Source: Calditerrivibrio sp. (GTDB taxonomy: Bacteria > Chrysiogenota > Deferribacteres > Deferribacterales > Calditerrivibrionaceae). From it: 6,931 bases of DNA. The stretch is taken from assembly GCA_020217115.1 (NCBI GenBank), contig JAIWOA010000140.1, positions 1-6,931 on the forward strand, written 5' to 3'. This document shows, piece by piece, positions 6,377 to 6,931 of this stretch. Below the pieces are notes generated by a model. That model was not told the origin of the DNA, did no database searches, and saw only the letters and a program-made list of their open reading frames with translations. The position numbers and the translations under genes are program-made. Every line of letters starts with the position of its first letter. Positions within the stretch are counted from its first letter, which is position 1.

Positions 6377-6931
6377 CTGACTACCTCCCTTAGTTTCATA
6401 CCTTTATGGCTATAAATCTCTATTTTAAATGGCATTTTCCCGATAGCGTGCGTTGAACAGCTCAAACAAGGGTCATAGCATCTGATAACCCCCTCAATTC
6501 TGTTTAAAAAACCTTCCTTTACCTCATCACCTTTTATATATCTTTTTGAAGCCTGAAGGATCCCCATATTCATGGCAAGGTTATTATGACCTGTAGCTAT
6601 AATAAGGTTTGCATCCTCAACCAATCCATTTCTATCTACTCGGTAATGATGGATTAAAGTCCCCCTTGGAGCCTCAGATATACCTATCCCTTCAGATGAG
6701 TTGACACCTGCAGCTGCTTTGACATGATCATCGTAGGTTATTTCGTTGTTTAAAAGTTCTTCTATCTTTTCTACTGCAAATATCATCTCAATAAGCCTTG
6801 CATAGTGATTCATGAAGGAGGCATTTGCAATTCTACCAGCTATACTTCTATAGTCAGCCAATTCCCTATCTGCCACATTAGTTCCACACTTTTCAGCGAT
6901 ATTAAGCCTTGATATCGGCCCAACCCTATAT
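6373..6931 (-). CDS. [NiFe] hydrogenase large subunit, group 3 (HoxH/MvhA-like), C-terminal part; 5' end outside the window
   Basis: The frame enters from the right edge and gives the last 185 residues of a catalytic subunit that splits or forms H2 at a Ni-Fe centre. Residues 3-20 of the fragment read VGPISRLNIAEKCGTNVA, followed by EAPRGTL at 86-92 and NLIIATGHNNLAMN at 108-121. The C-terminal nickel-binding motif DPCLSCSTH is at 153-161 (codons 6474-6448). These are group 3 traits. The HAIGKMP context and a 24-residue extension after the His resemble HoxH of NAD-reducing hydrogenases more than MvhA, but the small and diaphorase subunits that would decide this lie outside the window. A GTG at 6876 is in frame but is internal, because family sequence continues upstream of it. 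The downstream protease gene fits the retained extension. Confidence 0.93.
   Translation of the reverse strand, partial: YRVGPISRLNIAEKCGTNVADRELADYRSIAGRIANASFMNHYARLIEMIFAVEKIEELLNNEITYDDHVKAAAGVNSSEGIGISEAPRGTLIHHYRVDRNGLVEDANLIIATGHNNLAMNMGILQASKRYIKGDEVKEGFLNRIEGVIRCYDPCLSCSTHAIGKMPFKIEIYSHKGMKLREVVR
6376..6447 (-). other. Cleavable C-terminal extension of the hydrogenase large subunit
   Basis: These 24 codons follow the DPCLSCSTH motif. By analogy with HoxH, the maturation endopeptidase cuts between the His (codon 6450-6448) and the following Ala after nickel insertion. The extension starts AIGKMPF and ends REVVR. Its last codons double as the ribosome binding site of the protease gene. 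The cut position is inferred from the family. Confidence 0.75.
6383..6390 (-). promoter_or_regulatory. Strong Shine-Dalgarno for the maturation protease
   Basis: AGGGAGGT on the minus strand is a strong anti-16S match lying inside the last codons of the hydrogenase gene. From the GGAGG core, 7 nt separate it from the ATA at 6376 but 14 nt from the first ATG at 6369. The spacing therefore favours the ATA as the initiation site and bears directly on the start question. Confidence 0.65.

Noticed and set aside
6373..6876. Hydrogenase gene starting at GTG 6876
   Set aside because: Conserved large-subunit sequence (VGPISRLNIAEKCGTN) continues in frame upstream to the window edge, so the GTG is an internal valine.
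1..6931. CRISPR arrays, tRNA or rRNA genes, insertion sequences or phage genes
   Set aside because: Nearly the whole window is tightly packed protein-coding sequence on one strand; no direct repeat array, cloverleaf or transposase was seen.

Overview
The window is AT-rich bacterial DNA in which every supportable gene is on the minus strand, so transcription runs from position 6931 towards position 1. The mix of a group 3 [NiFe] hydrogenase, a 2-hydroxyacyl-CoA-dehydratase-like protein with its ATP-dependent activase, and ordinary housekeeping genes points to an anaerobic or facultatively anaerobic bacterium. The low GC content and general feel of the proteins suggest a Deferribacteres-like lineage, but that is an impression and was not tested by any search.

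Right-hand block (6931 to 3815): an anaerobic redox operon. It starts with the C-terminal 185 residues of a HoxH/MvhA-type [NiFe] hydrogenase large subunit that still carries its removable 24-residue C-terminal extension. Next comes the endopeptidase expected to remove that extension. Then follow an unrecognised 98-aa protein, an HgdB-like (COG1775-type) iron-sulfur protein and an HgdC/BadF-type activase. Three of the four junctions are stop/start overlaps; the exception is a 74-bp gap before the 98-aa gene. The maturation protease has no usable ATG, GTG or TTG in frame upstream of its metal-binding motif. It needs either an AUA start in an ATAA overlap behind a strong Shine-Dalgarno sequence, or a one-base correction in an A5 run.

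Middle (3814 to 3729): an 86-bp spacer with a near-consensus sigma-70 promoter on the minus strand (TTGACT, 17 bp, TAATAT) and a 6-bp inverted repeat in the predicted leader. The -35 box overlaps the activase stop codon.

Left-hand block (3728 to 1): a tightly packed housekeeping operon of comM/yifB, aroK, aroB and a TPR protein that runs off the left edge. AroB and AroK catalyse the second and fifth steps of the shikimate pathway. ComM is an AAA+ helicase acting on recombination intermediates.

The most interesting points are the non-canonical start or frameshift of the hydrogenase protease, and the pairing of a single-subunit HgdB/HgdC system of unknown substrate with a hydrogenase and a cysteine-free orphan protein.
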